A stretch of 23,085 nt of DNA from Chloroflexota bacterium (GCA_021806765.1 JAJZQR010000063.1:1-23085); one strand, 5' to 3'. Positions 1-7,819 are shown, numbered from the stretch's first letter. Numbers and translations: made by a program. The notes: generated from the letters alone by a model not told the origin.

Positions 1-49
1 GTCCCATCTCCTCGTGAGGCCACTCCTACACGCCAACGTGGACCCCTGG

Positions 50-70
50 ATGCCCGATCAGGTCGGGCAT
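50..70. repeat. short perfect hairpin in gene-free left edge
   Basis: ATGCCCGA (50-57) and TCGGGCAT (63-70) form a perfect 8-bp stem around a 5-nt loop. There is no T-run on either side, so it is not a convincing terminator. The rest of 1-200 shows no gene I can support: reading frames there have no ribosome binding site and no recognisable protein. Confidence 0.4.
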
Positions 71-200
71 GACGATCTAGAGAGGCTGCCTTCACTAGAC
101 TGTCACTCTATCTGCGAACCATGCCAACTGCTCCAAGCCCCCCCGCATCCCTTCCCACCCCCACAGGACCAGCGACGAGCGTTGAGCGGGCCGCCCCCTC

Positions 201-270
201 ACTCATCACTCATCACTCATGACTCATCACTCATCACTCGTCACTCATGATTCATCACTCATCACTCGTC
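201..270. repeat. 7-nt tandem repeat array (consensus ACTCATC)
   Basis: Ten head-to-tail copies of a 7-base unit run without interruption. The consensus is ACTCATC, with variants ACTCATG, ACTCGTC and ATTCATC. The last unit overlaps the stop codon of the minus-strand heptose kinase gene by two bases, so the array sits exactly at the 3' end of that gene. It is not inverted and forms no obvious hairpin. It looks like a gene-end repeat of the same general style as those at 8303-8374 and 9215-9280, but with a different sequence. Confidence 0.9.
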
Positions 271-1744
271 AGGCCGCCCGGGCCCGTCTTTGGGACCGAG
301 CCATCTTCCCTTTCAGCAGCTGAGACGAGCGAGGCTCCACCAGCGGGAGGATCACCACCTCGCCGCCCACCTCCCGCACCGCCTCGGCCTCGGGAAGTTC
401 GGTCTCCAGGTAGTCGCCCCCCTTCACGTGGACGTGAGGCCGAATCTCCCGGATCAGAGCACTCGGCTCGCGCTCGTCGAAGAGGACCGCGTGATCCACC
501 GACTCGAGGGCCGCCACGACGGACAGCCTCTCCTCCTCCGGATTCCGGGGGCTCTGGCCGCTCAGCCTGCGCAGGCTCTCGTCGGAATTGACCCCCACGA
601 TCAGCAGGTCTCCCAGCCTCCGGGCCTCCCGCAGGAAGGCGATGTGGCCGCTGTGAAGCCCGTCGAAGGCCCCGTTGGTGAACACCAGCCGTTTACCATC
701 AGTCCGATACTCCTCCAGCCGCTCGGCCAGGTTTCCCAGGGTTTGATCCCCACCAGTGAGGCTCAGCCGCTGCAGTAGCTCCTGCTGGGTCACGGCAGCG
801 GTGAGCGCCTTGCCGACGGCAATACCCGCCGCCTCGACGGCCACCTGTGCCGCCGAGCGGATCTCCAGACCCGAGGCCAAACCCAGGGCGAGGGCGGCAG
901 TGAAGGTATCACCCGCCCCGACCGCGTCCGCATTGCGCACCTTCTGGGCACGAACCTGCTCTGCCGGGCCTTCCCGATCGAAGAGCATCGCGCCGTCGGC
1001 CCCCAGGGTCATGATGACCCATCGGGTCCCGATTCGCTGCAGAAGGAGTCTCCCCAGAGTCTCCACGTCGAGAGGTAGGGTCTCCAGAGGCGTGGTGCCC
1101 CCTCCGAGGCTGCAGGCCTTCTGTGCCTCCAGATGGTTGGGTGTGATTACACTGACGTTTCGGAAGCTGTGCCGGGACAGGTCCTTGGAATCGACCACCA
1201 CCAGTCTCTGGTGGTCTCGATTCAAGGCGCTGAGTTCGGCCACGAAGGCCGGCGTTACAGTGCCCTTCATGTAGTCCGAGACTATGACCACGTCGCTGTC
1301 GCGGAAGAGGCGGCGAAAGGACTCCAGAAAGACCCTCTCCGTCTCGCCCTCCAGGTCAGCATCGACCTCTTCGTCGAAACGGGCGATGAACTTGTTGTCG
1401 GCCAGGATCCTCAGCTTGGTGGTCGTCAGACGGTGGGGATCCACGATCAGGGGATCCACGTCCACGCCTCGACCCAGCAACTCTCCGCGCAGCAACTCCC
1501 CCTCGTGGTCGTCCCCGACCACCGACAGCAGGGTTACCCTGGCCCCCAGGGCCAGGACGTTAGTCGCCGTGTTGGCGGCACCGCCGGGCAGGTAGCGACG
1601 GCTGCGGCCTCTCACCACGGGAACGGGCCCTTCAGGCGATAGCCGAGTGGCCGTCCCCAGGTAGTAGCTATCCAGCATCACATCACCAACAACCAGAGCC
1701 CTGAGGCCGCAGAAGCGGCGAACGGCTTCTATCTGGCTGCTCAT
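269..1744 (-). CDS. hldE: bifunctional heptose-7-phosphate kinase / heptose-1-phosphate nucleotidyltransferase (HldE/RfaE type)
   Basis: This protein of 491 aa has the two-domain layout of HldE, which phosphorylates D-glycero-D-manno-heptose 7-phosphate and later activates heptose-1-phosphate with a nucleotide. An N-terminal PfkB/ribokinase domain (about 1-325) carries PGGAANTATN at 53-62 and DAVGAGDTF at 273-281, the catalytic-Asp signature. A C-terminal cytidylyltransferase-like domain (about 345-480) carries FTNGAFDGLHSGH at 355-367, with the HxGH nucleotide-binding motif, and KGGDY near 441. E. coli HldE is 477 aa, so the length fits. I chose ATG at 1744; an in-frame GTG at 1774 lacks a ribosome binding site, while a G-rich stretch precedes 1744. 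No other heptose or LPS genes adjoin it. The product probably feeds heptose into a surface glycan, but sugar and nucleotide specificity cannot be read from the sequence. Confidence 0.9.
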   Translation of the reverse strand: MSSQIEAVRRFCGLRALVVGDVMLDSYYLGTATRLSPEGPVPVVRGRSRRYLPGGAANTATNVLALGARVTLLSVVGDDHEGELLRGELLGRGVDVDPLIVDPHRLTTTKLRILADNKFIARFDEEVDADLEGETERVFLESFRRLFRDSDVVIVSDYMKGTVTPAFVAELSALNRDHQRLVVVDSKDLSRHSFRNVSVITPNHLEAQKACSLGGGTTPLETLPLDVETLGRLLLQRIGTRWVIMTLGADGAMLFDREGPAEQVRAQKVRNADAVGAGDTFTAALALGLASGLEIRSAAQVAVEAAGIAVGKALTAAVTQQELLQRLSLTGGDQTLGNLAERLEEYRTDGKRLVFTNGAFDGLHSGHIAFLREARRLGDLLIVGVNSDESLRRLSGQSPRNPEEERLSVVAALESVDHAVLFDEREPSALIREIRPHVHVKGGDYLETELPEAEAVREVGGEVVILPLVEPRSSQLLKGKMARSQRRARAA

Positions 1745-1840
1745 CCTTGAGACCCCCGGCCAATCCACTATCACTGCACGGTTGAGGAGGCTTCTACCTA
1801 ACAGGACATCACAATTCCCTTCTCATTGCCCCGTTGTCTC

Positions 1841-1878
1841 ACCCGCAGTGGTGCTAGCTGACGGCATGACCTGCGGGT
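1841..1878. repeat. stem-loop in the leader of the heptose kinase gene
   Basis: ACCCGCAG (1841-1848) pairs perfectly with CTGCGGGT (1871-1878) across a 22-nt loop. It lies between the scpB terminator and the hldE start, so on the minus strand it would be in the hldE leader if transcription starts upstream. I found no convincing promoter in this spacer, and no known riboswitch is recognised. Confidence 0.4.
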
Positions 1879-1909
1879 TCGAGTCGAAGGCAAGAGATGT
1901 GCCATAATA

Positions 1910-1949
1910 CAGATAAAACGAATAGCCACGGTGGTAACCGTGGCTATTC
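1910..1949 (-). terminator. intrinsic terminator of the GT2-yfhO-amaP-scpB operon
   Basis: Read on the minus strand, a perfect 12-bp stem (1949-1938 with 1931-1920) closes a 6-nt loop and is followed at once by GTTTTATCT, a U-rich tail. It lies about 35 nt past the scpB stop codon. On the plus strand the tail is not T-rich, so it acts in the minus direction. Confidence 0.8.
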
Positions 1950-1983
1950 TGCGCATAACTGTGTTGTATACAGCTGTTCTCTG

Positions 1984-2586
1984 CTAATCCGGCAATGGAG
2001 GGAGATCCTCCAGGCTATCTACGCCTAAGTGCTGCAAGAACTCCGAGGTGGAGCCGTACAGGGCCGGCCGCCCCACGCTCTCCTTCCGCCCAACCTCGGC
2101 AATCAGCCCTCGATTCAGCAGGGTGGTGACGGCGCTATCGGAATTCACCCCGCGAACAGACTCGATGTCACCCCGAGTCACGGGCTGGCGATAGGCCACG
2201 ATGGCCAGGGTTTCCAGAGCGGCCCGAGACAGCTTGGTCGGCCGATCTAGCCCCAGGAGGGACTCGACGTAGGGTGCCGACCGAGGGTCGGTAACCAGTT
2301 CCAGCTCCTCGCCGTGCCGCTGCACCCGTAACCCCAGAGGAGGATTCTCCTTCAGGTAGGCCAGGGGACCTTCGAGGGCGGAAGGAGCAATGCCCAGAGC
2401 CCGAGCAGCGTCCTCCCACTTCACCGGCCCTCCACCCCCAAACAGCACGGCCACCAGGTGGCGCGCCAGGCTCAGGGAGGGAGATTCTTCGGATATTTCC
2501 AAGGCAGACGATTCCCAGGTAAAGGTTCTAGCTGCGAAAGGGGTCTTTAGCCGGAGTTCCCGCGCTGGATGCGGGGCTATGCCCAT
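1984..2586 (-). CDS. scpB: segregation and condensation protein B
   Basis: ScpB is the winged-helix kleisin partner that, with ScpA, loads onto SMC to compact and segregate the chromosome. The C-terminal two thirds match the family well: the run LETLAIVAYRQPVTRGDIES, then RGVNSDSAVTTLL, GLIAEVGR and GRPALYGSTSEFL, ending in LGVDSLEDLPPLP. The ATG at 2586 would overlap the upstream amaP-like gene by 59 bases and adds about 28 residues not typical of ScpB. A TTG at 2502 would remove the overlap and begin just before the first family helix; both remain possible. It is the last gene of its operon, followed by a terminator. ScpA is not in the window. Confidence 0.9.
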   Translation of the reverse strand: MGIAPHPARELRLKTPFAARTFTWESSALEISEESPSLSLARHLVAVLFGGGGPVKWEDAARALGIAPSALEGPLAYLKENPPLGLRVQRHGEELELVTDPRSAPYVESLLGLDRPTKLSRAALETLAIVAYRQPVTRGDIESVRGVNSDSAVTTLLNRGLIAEVGRKESVGRPALYGSTSEFLQHLGVDSLEDLPPLPD

Positions 2587-3109
2587 GGCCGCCGGTGTGC
2601 TTTATGGTCACCTTCATCGACTTCACCGGGATCCCAATCTTCGACTCGGTTTCGGACCGAACCGCCTGCATGACCTCTTCCGTCTTCTTGGGGAGATCGA
2701 CGTCGGAGTCAGTCGAGACCCGGAGCAGAATGTCGACGGCTTTCCCCTGGCTGCGGACGGTGGGAGACACATCGTAGATGCCGGGCACCGCCTCCGCGAC
2801 CCTCTTCACTCTCAAGGCCACCGAGTCCGTGGCCAGTTCCGCGGTGCCCGCGGCCCCCTTCGTCACCACCACCGACTTCCGCGCCCGCGGCTTCAACTCA
2901 GCGACCAGCAGCAGGACAGCCGCGACCGCCACCAGCAACCCCACGACGGACGACAACAGCTGCATCGTCGAGCCCATACCGCTCTCCCCCGCCTGGACGA
3001 GGTAACGGAGAGAATCGAACACCGTCCCGGGCATGAGCGAGAAGAGAAGAGCGCAGACGGCGAGTCCGAGCAGCAACAGCGACATAGCAATGCGGTTAAA
3101 CACGTTCAT
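2528..3109 (-). CDS. AmaP-like membrane-anchored Asp23-family protein
   Basis: This 193-aa protein has two N-terminal hydrophobic segments (about 5-27 and 52-72) and then a soluble domain. That domain has the Asp23/DUF322 look: a positively charged linker, the stretch VALRVKRVAEAVPGIYDVSP, and short beta-strand repeats ending in VKSMKVTIKH. In AmaP of Gram-positive bacteria such a protein anchors Asp23 at the membrane and is linked to envelope or alkaline stress; transfer of that role is inference. ATG at 3109 was chosen because GGAGGTG stands 5 nt upstream; an ATG 14 codons earlier lacks this site. It begins about 50 nt after the YfhO-like gene in the same operon and may overlap scpB. The C-terminal tail (GHSPASSAGTPAKDPFRS) is low-complexity. 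Confidence 0.7.
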   Translation of the reverse strand: MNVFNRIAMSLLLLGLAVCALLFSLMPGTVFDSLRYLVQAGESGMGSTMQLLSSVVGLLVAVAAVLLLVAELKPRARKSVVVTKGAAGTAELATDSVALRVKRVAEAVPGIYDVSPTVRSQGKAVDILLRVSTDSDVDLPKKTEEVMQAVRSETESKIGIPVKSMKVTIKHTGGHGHSPASSAGTPAKDPFRS

Positions 3110-3160
3110 AGGGCACCTCCGGTGTTGCCAGCAGCCATCAGCTTTCAGCAATCGGCGAGA

Positions 3161-6100
3161 TTATACCATGGCGCCACGGGGGCGTGGCCTGTGCTGTATC
3201 GCCAGGAACAGCAGGGTGGCAGCTATCAGAGCCAGGCTCGCCAGGGTGATCCTCAGCCCCAGACTGAAGGACTCCGGCTCATATCGGAAGACCACCGTGT
3301 GCTTTCCACTCCCCACATACACCGCCCGGAAGAAGAGGTCGGCCCGCTCGATGGGTGCAGCCGCCCCGTCCACCTCCGCCTTCCAGCCCGGATAGAAGGC
3401 ATCCAGCAGCATCAGATATCCGTCCTGCTGGGCATCGACGTCCACCACTATCTCCTCGGGCCGGTAGGATCTCACCTGAGCCTCGCCGCGGCCGTCGACG
3501 CTGGAAGACGTTCGATAAAGGCTGCGAGCGCTGGGCGATGGAGCCAGCAGCGCCACCTGATCCAGGGGCAGTTGGGGCTGACTCATGGCGCCGAGCACCA
3601 GATCATCGCTGCGCACCAGGCTGCTGTGGGCCATGAAGGCCCTGGGCAGCGGATCCCGGTTGACGTACAGCTTCATGTCGAAGAATAGCTGCCGATCCAG
3701 TTGGTCCGACAGCACCAAGGGGGTGCCGCCCCCGCGACCGTCGATCAACGAAATGGCCCGCACGCGAACCTTCGCGCCGGTGAGGACATTCTTGACGCTG
3801 ATCTCCTTCACCTGCATGGGGATCGGCAGCGCGATCTTGGCGTAGTACTCGGTGGACTTCTCCTGGGGGCTCCAGGCATCCACCAGAGGCGGCTTGTGGT
3901 GGGCGGCAGGCTTCTGGTTGGCATCCTGCTCGGGGGTCTCGCCGGTCTCCATCCCCAGCCGTATCGGCAGCGACAGGGTGAGGCCGGAGCTGTCCGTCAC
4001 CGTCATCACGGCGGCAACCTCGCCATCCTTGCCCTCCCTCGCTCCCTCGGTGCTGGAGATCAGCCCTATCGAACTGGTCGTCACCTGGGGCATCCTGCTC
4101 AGCCGCTGCGTCTGACCGGGATCGAGGATCATGCTGATACCCCGATCGTAGTAGACGCCGTCGATCTGCGTGTCCTGGATCTTCGCCCCCAGCAGATAGC
4201 GCACGTTCAACAGGTCCAGCAGCCGCAGGGGGGGCGCGTACTCCAGGTTTATCCTCAACTGGTTGTCGGCGGGTATCCCCGGTACCGGCAGCAGGAGAGA
4301 CTTCAGGTCCGCGTACCGCTTCAGCGGCAGTATGCCGCCGTCGTAGCCATCTACCGTCTCGATGCCATACTCGGCCGGGATGTTGGCAGCCAACACCTCG
4401 CTAAGCTTGATGTCCACCATGAACTGGACGAGGGCATCCTGGTGGAGCGTCCCTCCGTACTCCTTCTTGTAGTCCGGGGTCTCCTTCACCTCGTACTGGT
4501 CGGCAGCGAAGGTGAGCAGCCGGCCTGGCATGCCGTTGGCGTCGGCGTCCTCCAGCAGGTAGGTGGTGCTGCTGCGCTGGGGCCGGTAGGCCTCGTAGGG
4601 GATGGGGTGCCGTACCGAGGTCATCTCCCCCGCCATCCACAACTCCCCCAACACCATCCCTATCAAGATCCCCAGGGACACCCAGCCAACCCGGCGCCCC
4701 AGGGCCCCCAGGGCCACCAAACCGAGGGCGGCAGCGGTCAACCCTCCCCAGACCAGCAGCTGCTCCTGGGTGGGCCTCGGGTTGGCGAAGCGATACAACA
4801 GCGCCAGCACCAGGAGGGCGGCACCCACGATCAGGGCCCCCGGCAGCAGCTTCAGCATCGCCAGGATCCTTTGCCGCAGCCGGAGCCGGCCCCGTCTCGG
4901 CGATCGCACTCCAAGATCCAGCACCAGCTGCGCCCCCAGTCCCGCCAGCCCCGAGACCCCAAAGGTGTAAACCAGGAGCCAGCGAGCGGGCACCCGGAAG
5001 AAATCCAGGCCCGGGATCCAGTGGTACAGGTGAGGGTAGAGGGGGTTGAACTTGCCCAGGGCCATGAACAGTCCCAGGGCAACCAGGCCGGCCATGAAGG
5101 CCGCCACCGGACGAACCGACAGGGCGATCACGGCCAGCACGGCGAGCACCAGGGGCACGACGCCCACGTATCCCACGTACTCACTGAACAGCTGCTCGGG
5201 ATAGAGGGGCAACACCGAATAGAGAGCCGTGGTGGGGGGCAGGGAGAAAGACGTGGCCTCCCAGTAGGACATGCCACCGCTCCGGATGGACTGGCCCGAG
5301 AGTTCCAGGGTGGGGAGAACCTGCACCGCGGTCGTTCCGATCTCCACGAGGGCCGCCAGGGCCAAGACCGCCAGGGGCCAGAATCGCGTAACGATCCGCC
5401 TTTCCCGCCGGGGAAGCGCCTTCTCCACCACCGGGGGGGCGTCCAGCGCGGGGCGCGCCACTTCATCACCCTGCGCGGGGCTAGAGCCTTCGTTGTCCTG
5501 GGCGGAGCGAAGGGCCTCCTTCACCTCCGGATGACCACCCTCGCCACCCCGCACCGGCCTGGGGTGAAGCGTCCTCCCAGCGGGCGAAACCACTCGCCAG
5601 AGGGCGAAAAGGCCCAGAGTGACGGCGCTGAAATACCACTCTTGAGTGTGTCCCGCCAGCAACTGGAGGGTGCCTACCAGACCGGTGGCGATGCCCAGGG
5701 CGAGACTGCGCCGGCGTATCGCCTCGTCGAAGGTTACCAGCAGGAACGGCATCCAGGCAGCCACGGTGAGCTGGTTGATGTGGCCCGTCTGCCCCGATAG
5801 AAAACCGCTGAACATGAAGGTGACGCCTGCCAGCAATCCGGGCAACAGCGACACCCCCAGGGAACGTCGGGCGAAGAGGTACATGGCGCCGCCGGCCAGC
5901 AGCACGTGGATCCCCACCGAGGCAGAATAGGCGTAGGGGGTGGGAAGCAACAGGAAGATGGCGTTCAGCGGATAGAGCACAGCCGTCTGAACGTTCGCGA
6001 AGAAGGGAGAACCCATGAACAGATCGGGGTTCCAGAGGGGGAATCGTCCCTGCTTCAGCGCCTCCGCGGCGTACTGGCGGAGGGGATAGAAGTAGACGAA

Positions 6101-6211
6101 GGCATCGTAGTCACCCAGGATCAACCCGCGGAACAGGAGATCTCGATAGAACAGGGCTACCAGAGCGGTGAGGGTGGCTGCCGCCGCTACGCCCGACCAG
6201 ACTTTACGCAC
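3161..6211 (-). CDS. YfhO-family polytopic membrane protein
   Basis: This large membrane protein of 1016 aa belongs to the YfhO family. Residues 1-530 hold about a dozen hydrophobic segments, with a first external loop carrying ILGDYDAFVYFYPLR and QGRFPLWNPDLFMGSPF, the GT-C-like pattern of this family. Near 405-425 is FFRVPARWLLVYTFGVSG. The C-terminal half (about 530-985) is a soluble extracytoplasmic region, and a last hydrophobic helix at about 985-1005 ends in basic residues. Family members are implicated in glycosylating teichoic-acid-like or other surface polymers with a lipid-linked sugar; that role is inferred. GTG at 6211 has AGGAGAG 5 nt upstream, overlapping the stop of the preceding GT2 gene. 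Such GT2s commonly make the undecaprenyl-sugar donor. Residues about 209-270 are an odd charged, Pro/Ala-rich insert between two membrane segments (see the repeat entry). Confidence 0.85.
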   Translation of the reverse strand: MRKVWSGVAAAATLTALVALFYRDLLFRGLILGDYDAFVYFYPLRQYAAEALKQGRFPLWNPDLFMGSPFFANVQTAVLYPLNAIFLLLPTPYAYSASVGIHVLLAGGAMYLFARRSLGVSLLPGLLAGVTFMFSGFLSGQTGHINQLTVAAWMPFLLVTFDEAIRRRSLALGIATGLVGTLQLLAGHTQEWYFSAVTLGLFALWRVVSPAGRTLHPRPVRGGEGGHPEVKEALRSAQDNEGSSPAQGDEVARPALDAPPVVEKALPRRERRIVTRFWPLAVLALAALVEIGTTAVQVLPTLELSGQSIRSGGMSYWEATSFSLPPTTALYSVLPLYPEQLFSEYVGYVGVVPLVLAVLAVIALSVRPVAAFMAGLVALGLFMALGKFNPLYPHLYHWIPGLDFFRVPARWLLVYTFGVSGLAGLGAQLVLDLGVRSPRRGRLRLRQRILAMLKLLPGALIVGAALLVLALLYRFANPRPTQEQLLVWGGLTAAALGLVALGALGRRVGWVSLGILIGMVLGELWMAGEMTSVRHPIPYEAYRPQRSSTTYLLEDADANGMPGRLLTFAADQYEVKETPDYKKEYGGTLHQDALVQFMVDIKLSEVLAANIPAEYGIETVDGYDGGILPLKRYADLKSLLLPVPGIPADNQLRINLEYAPPLRLLDLLNVRYLLGAKIQDTQIDGVYYDRGISMILDPGQTQRLSRMPQVTTSSIGLISSTEGAREGKDGEVAAVMTVTDSSGLTLSLPIRLGMETGETPEQDANQKPAAHHKPPLVDAWSPQEKSTEYYAKIALPIPMQVKEISVKNVLTGAKVRVRAISLIDGRGGGTPLVLSDQLDRQLFFDMKLYVNRDPLPRAFMAHSSLVRSDDLVLGAMSQPQLPLDQVALLAPSPSARSLYRTSSSVDGRGEAQVRSYRPEEIVVDVDAQQDGYLMLLDAFYPGWKAEVDGAAAPIERADLFFRAVYVGSGKHTVVFRYEPESFSLGLRITLASLALIAATLLFLAIQHRPRPRGAMV
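5493..5522. repeat. dispersed-repeat-like segment inside the yfhO-like gene
   Basis: This stretch reads TCCTG-GGCG-GAGCGAAGG-GCCTCC. It matches, at about 22 bases with two gaps, the intergenic element ending the tandem array at 15411-15437 (TCCTG-AGCG-CCAGCGAAGG-ACCTC). It falls in the region coding for the hydrophilic insert (about residues 209-270) of the YfhO-like protein, where it is translated on the minus strand as EALRSAQDN. This suggests that the insert arose by capture of a dispersed repeat. The match is imperfect, so confidence is moderate. Confidence 0.45.
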
Positions 6212-6220
6212 TGGGCTCTC

Positions 6221-6910
6221 CTAGGGGAGGAATCGGTAGCGCAGCAGCGCGAAGAACACCACCAGGCCGTCCTTCCAGGTGATCTTCTTGCCCTCCTTGT
6301 ACTCCCGGCCGGCGTAGGAGATCGGCACCTCGTAGATCCGGTGACCCCGACGCAGGATACGGGCGGTGATCTCCGGATCGAAGCCCCAGCGAGGCGACCG
6401 GAGATGAATGTCCCTCGCCACCTCAGCGGTGAACAACTTGTAGCAGGTCTCCATGTCCGTAAGGGTGGTGTCGAACAGGACGTTGGTCACTAGGGTCACG
6501 AAACGGTTGCCCACCGAGTGCCAGAAGTACATGGCCTTGTGCTCGCCCAGGAACCTGGAGCCGTAGACCACCTCCGCCTTGCCTGTGAGGATCGGCTTCA
6601 GAAGAAGGGGGTAATCCTGAGGGTCGTACTCCAGATCGGCATCCTGGATCAGCACGATGTCGCCAGTGGCTGCCGCGAGGCCCGTCCGAACCGCCGCTCC
6701 CTTGCCCTGATTCACCTGGTGCAGGACCACCTTGAGACCGCCGGCCCGTGCTTCCTCCTGAAGGATCTCCCGGCTGCCGTCCGACGAGCAATCGTCCACC
6801 GCGACGATCTCCAGTTCCAGAGGATCGATTGGCGCCGCTCGAACGCGATCCAGGATCGCCTTCAGGGTTGCCCGCTCGTTGAACACAGGGATAACCACGG
6901 ACAGCTTCAC
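6221..6910 (-). CDS. family 2 glycosyltransferase (DPM1/GtrB-like)
   Basis: This GT-A fold glycosyltransferase of 229 aa begins with KLSVVIPVFNE, followed by EIVAVDDCSSDGS at about 35 and NQGKGAAVRTGLAAATGD near 66-83. The DXD-type IQDADLEYDP is near 88. The tail has TDMETCYKLFTAEV, WGFDPEITARI and EVPISYAGREYKEGKKITW, all typical of dolichol- or polyprenyl-phosphate sugar synthases. It probably makes a lipid-linked monosaccharide donor; no C-terminal membrane helices are present. I chose GTG at 6910, giving the usual MKLSVVIP start with GGAAGGTG 6 nt upstream; a GTG three codons earlier has a poorer site. It is the first gene of the operon and probably supplies the YfhO-like protein. The sugar is unknown. 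Confidence 0.9.
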   Translation of the reverse strand: MKLSVVIPVFNERATLKAILDRVRAAPIDPLELEIVAVDDCSSDGSREILQEEARAGGLKVVLHQVNQGKGAAVRTGLAAATGDIVLIQDADLEYDPQDYPLLLKPILTGKAEVVYGSRFLGEHKAMYFWHSVGNRFVTLVTNVLFDTTLTDMETCYKLFTAEVARDIHLRSPRWGFDPEITARILRRGHRIYEVPISYAGREYKEGKKITWKDGLVVFFALLRYRFLP

Positions 6911-6940
6911 AGAGAACACCTTCCAGGAGGATTTCGACCC

Positions 6941-6970
6941 ATTCTAGCCCAGCTTGACCAGAGCCATCAA
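6941..6970 (-). promoter_or_regulatory. sigma70-like promoter of the GT2-yfhO-amaP-scpB operon
   Basis: On the minus strand TTGATG (6970-6965) and TAGAAT (6946-6941) are separated by 18 nt. Transcription would start near 6934, about 25 nt before the chosen GTG of the glycosyltransferase. This placement independently favours the 6910 start. Confidence 0.6.
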
Positions 6971-7151
6971 GAGCAGCCTCTTTTCGGCATCGGAAAGGCT
7001 CCGCTTTCCCGCACTGGCATGTATCCTGCCTTCCGGGGGTCCCGTGACCCGGACAGGGGCGTCACGGAGATAGCAGGCCAGCGAGCGGTATACGACTGTG
7101 AAGTCATTTTGCGGTAGCCAACGACGAGTGGATTTCGGAGGGTATCCGACC

Positions 7152-7385
7152 ATGGCCATAAAGCAGCGCGGAACCCCTCTGGACGCGATCCTGCTCAAGG
7201 TCATCTATCCGTTCCTGTTTCGCTCGAGGTTGAGGAAACAGCTGCATCGATGGCAGCTATGGCACCGGGACGTTCCGGCAAAACGCACGCAATCGCCTGT
7301 TCTCAACCTTGCGCCCAGGATGCCAGCCCAGGAGGCGCTCCAGCCACAATCCGCGCAGGCTCTCTCCCAGAAGAGAGCCGCTTGA
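7152..7385 (+). CDS. possible small protein of unknown function
   Basis: I do not recognise this 77-aa frame. Support is a good ribosome binding site (GGAGGG, 9 nt before ATG) and high GC at third codon positions, at least in the first half. Residues 1-40 (LDAILLKVIYPFLF, then RSRLRKQLHRWQLW) could form an amphipathic or membrane-associated helix followed by a basic patch. The second half is low-complexity and rich in Gln and Ala. It lies alone between the divergent GT2 operon and rpmI, where infC often sits, but bears no resemblance to IF3. A hairpin follows the stop codon. A minus-strand frame at 6944-7204 overlaps it partly and could compete as the real gene. Confidence 0.35.
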   Translation: MAIKQRGTPLDAILLKVIYPFLFRSRLRKQLHRWQLWHRDVPAKRTQSPVLNLAPRMPAQEALQPQSAQALSQKRAA

Positions 7386-7390
7386 GTCAG

Positions 7391-7419
7391 GAGTCGCCCG
7401 GGTGCAGCTCGGGCGGCTC
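7391..7419 (+). terminator. GC-rich hairpin after the small open frame
   Basis: GAGTCGCCCG (7391-7400) pairs with CGGGCGGCTC (7410-7419), ten pairs including one G-U, around a 9-nt loop. It starts five nt after the 7385 stop codon. There is no following T-run, so it is at best a weak or factor-assisted terminator. Confidence 0.35.
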
Positions 7420-7488
7420 CGCACTCCCGGCCATCGACACCCTCTCGACATCCAGCTCTTTCGCGGGCCCGGACGCAACCAATGGCGT

Positions 7489-7518
7489 TTGCGTCCCCTG
7501 GCCGGCCCGTGCTATACT
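7489..7518 (+). promoter_or_regulatory. sigma70-like promoter of rpmI-rplT
   Basis: TTGCGT (7489-7494) and TATACT (7513-7518) are spaced 18 nt apart. A start near 7525 would leave a leader of about 38 nt before rpmI, containing the ribosome binding site ACAGGAG at about 7545-7551. The L35-L20 genes therefore appear to have their own promoter and do not depend on infC. Confidence 0.6.
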
Positions 7519-7562
7519 CGACAATTGCCATCTGGAGTCGCATAACAGGAGTAATCTTTTCG

Positions 7563-7763
7563 ATGCCGAAGCTGAAGACCCACAAGGGCACCGCTCAACG
7601 CTTCCACGTGACCGGTTCCGGCAAGCTCATGCGCACCAAGCACGGCAAGAGCCACTTGAGGCGTAATCGCTCCGCTCGAGCCCGCAGGCAGTACGACGAG
7701 TTGCTGCCCGTGGCCCGCGCCGACCGCGAGAGGATCAGGAAGCTCATTCCCTACGGCGCCTAA
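7563..7763 (+). CDS. rpmI: 50S ribosomal protein L35
   Basis: The 66-aa product begins MPKLKTHKGTAQRFHVTGSGK and continues with HGKSHLRRNRS, the standard bacterial L35 pattern, ending in RIRKLIPYGA. The size is normal for L35. ATG at 7563 is supported by homology and by AGGAG upstream with a somewhat long spacing. An in-frame ATG at 7482 would be upstream of the proposed promoter and is rejected. It is followed, after an unusually long 138-nt spacer, by the L20 gene. Confidence 0.97.
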   Translation: MPKLKTHKGTAQRFHVTGSGKLMRTKHGKSHLRRNRSARARRQYDELLPVARADRERIRKLIPYGA

Positions 7764-7819
7764 GAAACCGGGGCAAGAGGCCCTTTTCAGGTTATTACCG
7801 TGTGAAATCCTTGCTGCCA

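Noticed and set aside
14..250. 78-aa plus-strand frame at the left edge
   Set aside because: No ribosome binding site, and its end is translation of the 7-nt repeat; no recognisable protein.
201..270. CRISPR-like array
   Set aside because: Units are 7 nt without spacers; no repeats of 24-40 nt with unique spacers occur anywhere in the window.
1895..1915. Possible -10 box (CATAAT on plus, TATTAT on minus) near the scpB terminator
   Set aside because: No acceptable -35 box at the right distance on either strand, and no plus-strand gene follows.
6944..7204. 86-aa minus-strand frame upstream of the GT2 gene
   Set aside because: No clear ribosome binding site or homology, and its end overlaps the proposed promoter of the GT2 operon; kept only as an alternative in a finding.
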